The notes under the pieces are model-generated. The model was not told the origin of the DNA. It did not search any database and saw only the letters and a list, made by a program, of their open reading frames with translations. Source: Bacteroidota bacterium (GTDB taxonomy: Bacteria > Bacteroidota > Bacteroidia > Chitinophagales > Chitinophagaceae). Taken from it: a stretch of 6,802 bases of DNA. Position 1 is the stretch's first letter; the number at the start of each line of letters is the position of its first letter. A program made the translations under genes and the position numbers. The stretch spans positions 1 through 6,802 of the forward strand of contig JAEWJV010000065.1 of NCBI GenBank assembly GCA_023386395.1, given 5' to 3'. Below, one piece after another: positions 6,275 to 6,802 of this stretch.

Positions 6275-6802
6275 ATGAAAAACACAATGACCAAAACGGC
6301 CATAACAGTATTTATTTTTGGCTATGCACTAATTGCTTCCAATTGCAAAAAACCTGAAACCACGCCAACACATCCGGATAATCCGGGCGATTCTATCCTG
6401 GCAGGCATTCACCCGGATAGCGTAGCCGACCATTTACATTTTTTAAATACGACGAAAATAGCCGGTAATATTCCTGATGCCCCTCCAAATAACTCGCTTA
6501 AAATTTCCTTTAAAGACACTTTGTTCCTCCTGGATACATTTGTACAGCCTATAAAATTTTTTCATACAGATAAAAATGAAAATGTAGCCGGCGTTTACTT
6601 GCAGATATTTATAGGCGGGAGCGGCGGCATTTTTGAATCAAGCTATTATTATGATGTACCTGAAACTACACCGGGCAGCGACAGTATATCTATTATATAT
6701 ATTGGTTTTAAAGAAGAAGGTTTTGTGCCGCCTCCCGGATGCCTGATAAATATTGCACCGTATGATGAGGACAAAAAAATAATTGCTGAAGCAACAAGGC
6801 CA
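6275..6802 (+). CDS. Unrecognised lipoprotein (3' end missing)
   Basis: An open frame of 176 codons from ATG 6275 to the right edge with no stop, so the gene continues outside. The N-terminus MKNTMTKTAITVFIFGYALIASNC is a lipoprotein signal: a lysine-bearing start, a hydrophobic core, and Cys24 followed by two lysines. Asn at the -1 position is unusual but tolerated in Bacteroidota lipoproteins. After the Cys comes a proline-rich, low-complexity linker (about 25-40) typical of a tether. The folded part looks beta-rich, with LKISFKDTLFLLDTF (75-89), VAGVYLQIFIGGSGG (104-118), SSYYYDVPE (122-130) and SISIIYIGF (137-145), then PPPGCLINIAPYDED (152-166) with a second Cys at 156. I do not recognise the family and assign no function. 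It follows the regulator on the same strand after a 90-base gap holding a hairpin, so a shared transcript is possible but not shown. Met5 (6287) is an alternative start. Confidence 0.82.
   Translation, partial: MKNTMTKTAITVFIFGYALIASNCKKPETTPTHPDNPGDSILAGIHPDSVADHLHFLNTTKIAGNIPDAPPNNSLKISFKDTLFLLDTFVQPIKFFHTDKNENVAGVYLQIFIGGSGGIFESSYYYDVPETTPGSDSISIIYIGFKEEGFVPPPGCLINIAPYDEDKKIIAEATRP

Noticed and set aside
1..6802. CRISPR array, insertion sequence, tRNA or rRNA
   Set aside because: I saw no regularly spaced long repeats, transposase-like frame, terminal inverted repeats with target duplications, or RNA gene signatures in the window.

Overview
The window looks like chromosomal DNA from a Bacteroidota species, most likely in or near the Chitinophagaceae. 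The reasons are an AT-rich base composition, a SusC/SusD-type outer-membrane nutrient uptake pair, short-lipobox lipoproteins, starts without Shine-Dalgarno sequences, and an AraC regulator of the kind common in that phylum. The family-level placement is inference from general style; no marker gene is present.

Left part (1-3947, minus strand): a susC-like gene (954-3947) is followed three bases after its stop by a susD-like lipoprotein gene (950 down to the left edge, so its 3' end is missing). Together they would form a TonB-dependent outer-membrane importer with a surface lipoprotein lid. No CAZyme, peptidase, sigma/anti-sigma pair or hybrid two-component regulator is in view, so the substrate cannot be read from this window.

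Middle (3948-4298): a 351-base, very AT-rich divergent intergenic region. It holds the only TAnnTTTG-type (-7) promoter match pointing at susC, an 8-bp inverted repeat just downstream of it, a CCCGC/GCGGG hairpin, and a recurrent AATCTTT word. If the promoter call is right, susC has an untranslated leader of about 250 bases.

Right part (4299-6802, plus strand): three genes that look independent of the uptake pair. These are a 288-residue, ten-helix EamA/DMT inner-membrane transporter (4299-5165); an AraC-family regulator with an N-terminal sensor domain and a C-terminal double helix-turn-helix (about 5294-6184); and the first 176 residues of an unrecognised lipoprotein that runs off the right edge (6275 onward). 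The 5166-5293 spacer carries the most regular unexplained pattern here: three direct copies and one inverted copy of CAATAAC, at offsets that are multiples of 7, right against the araC start.

Nothing in the window amounts to a clear undescribed system. The best leads are the CAATAAC array, the structured susC leader and the unknown lipoprotein.
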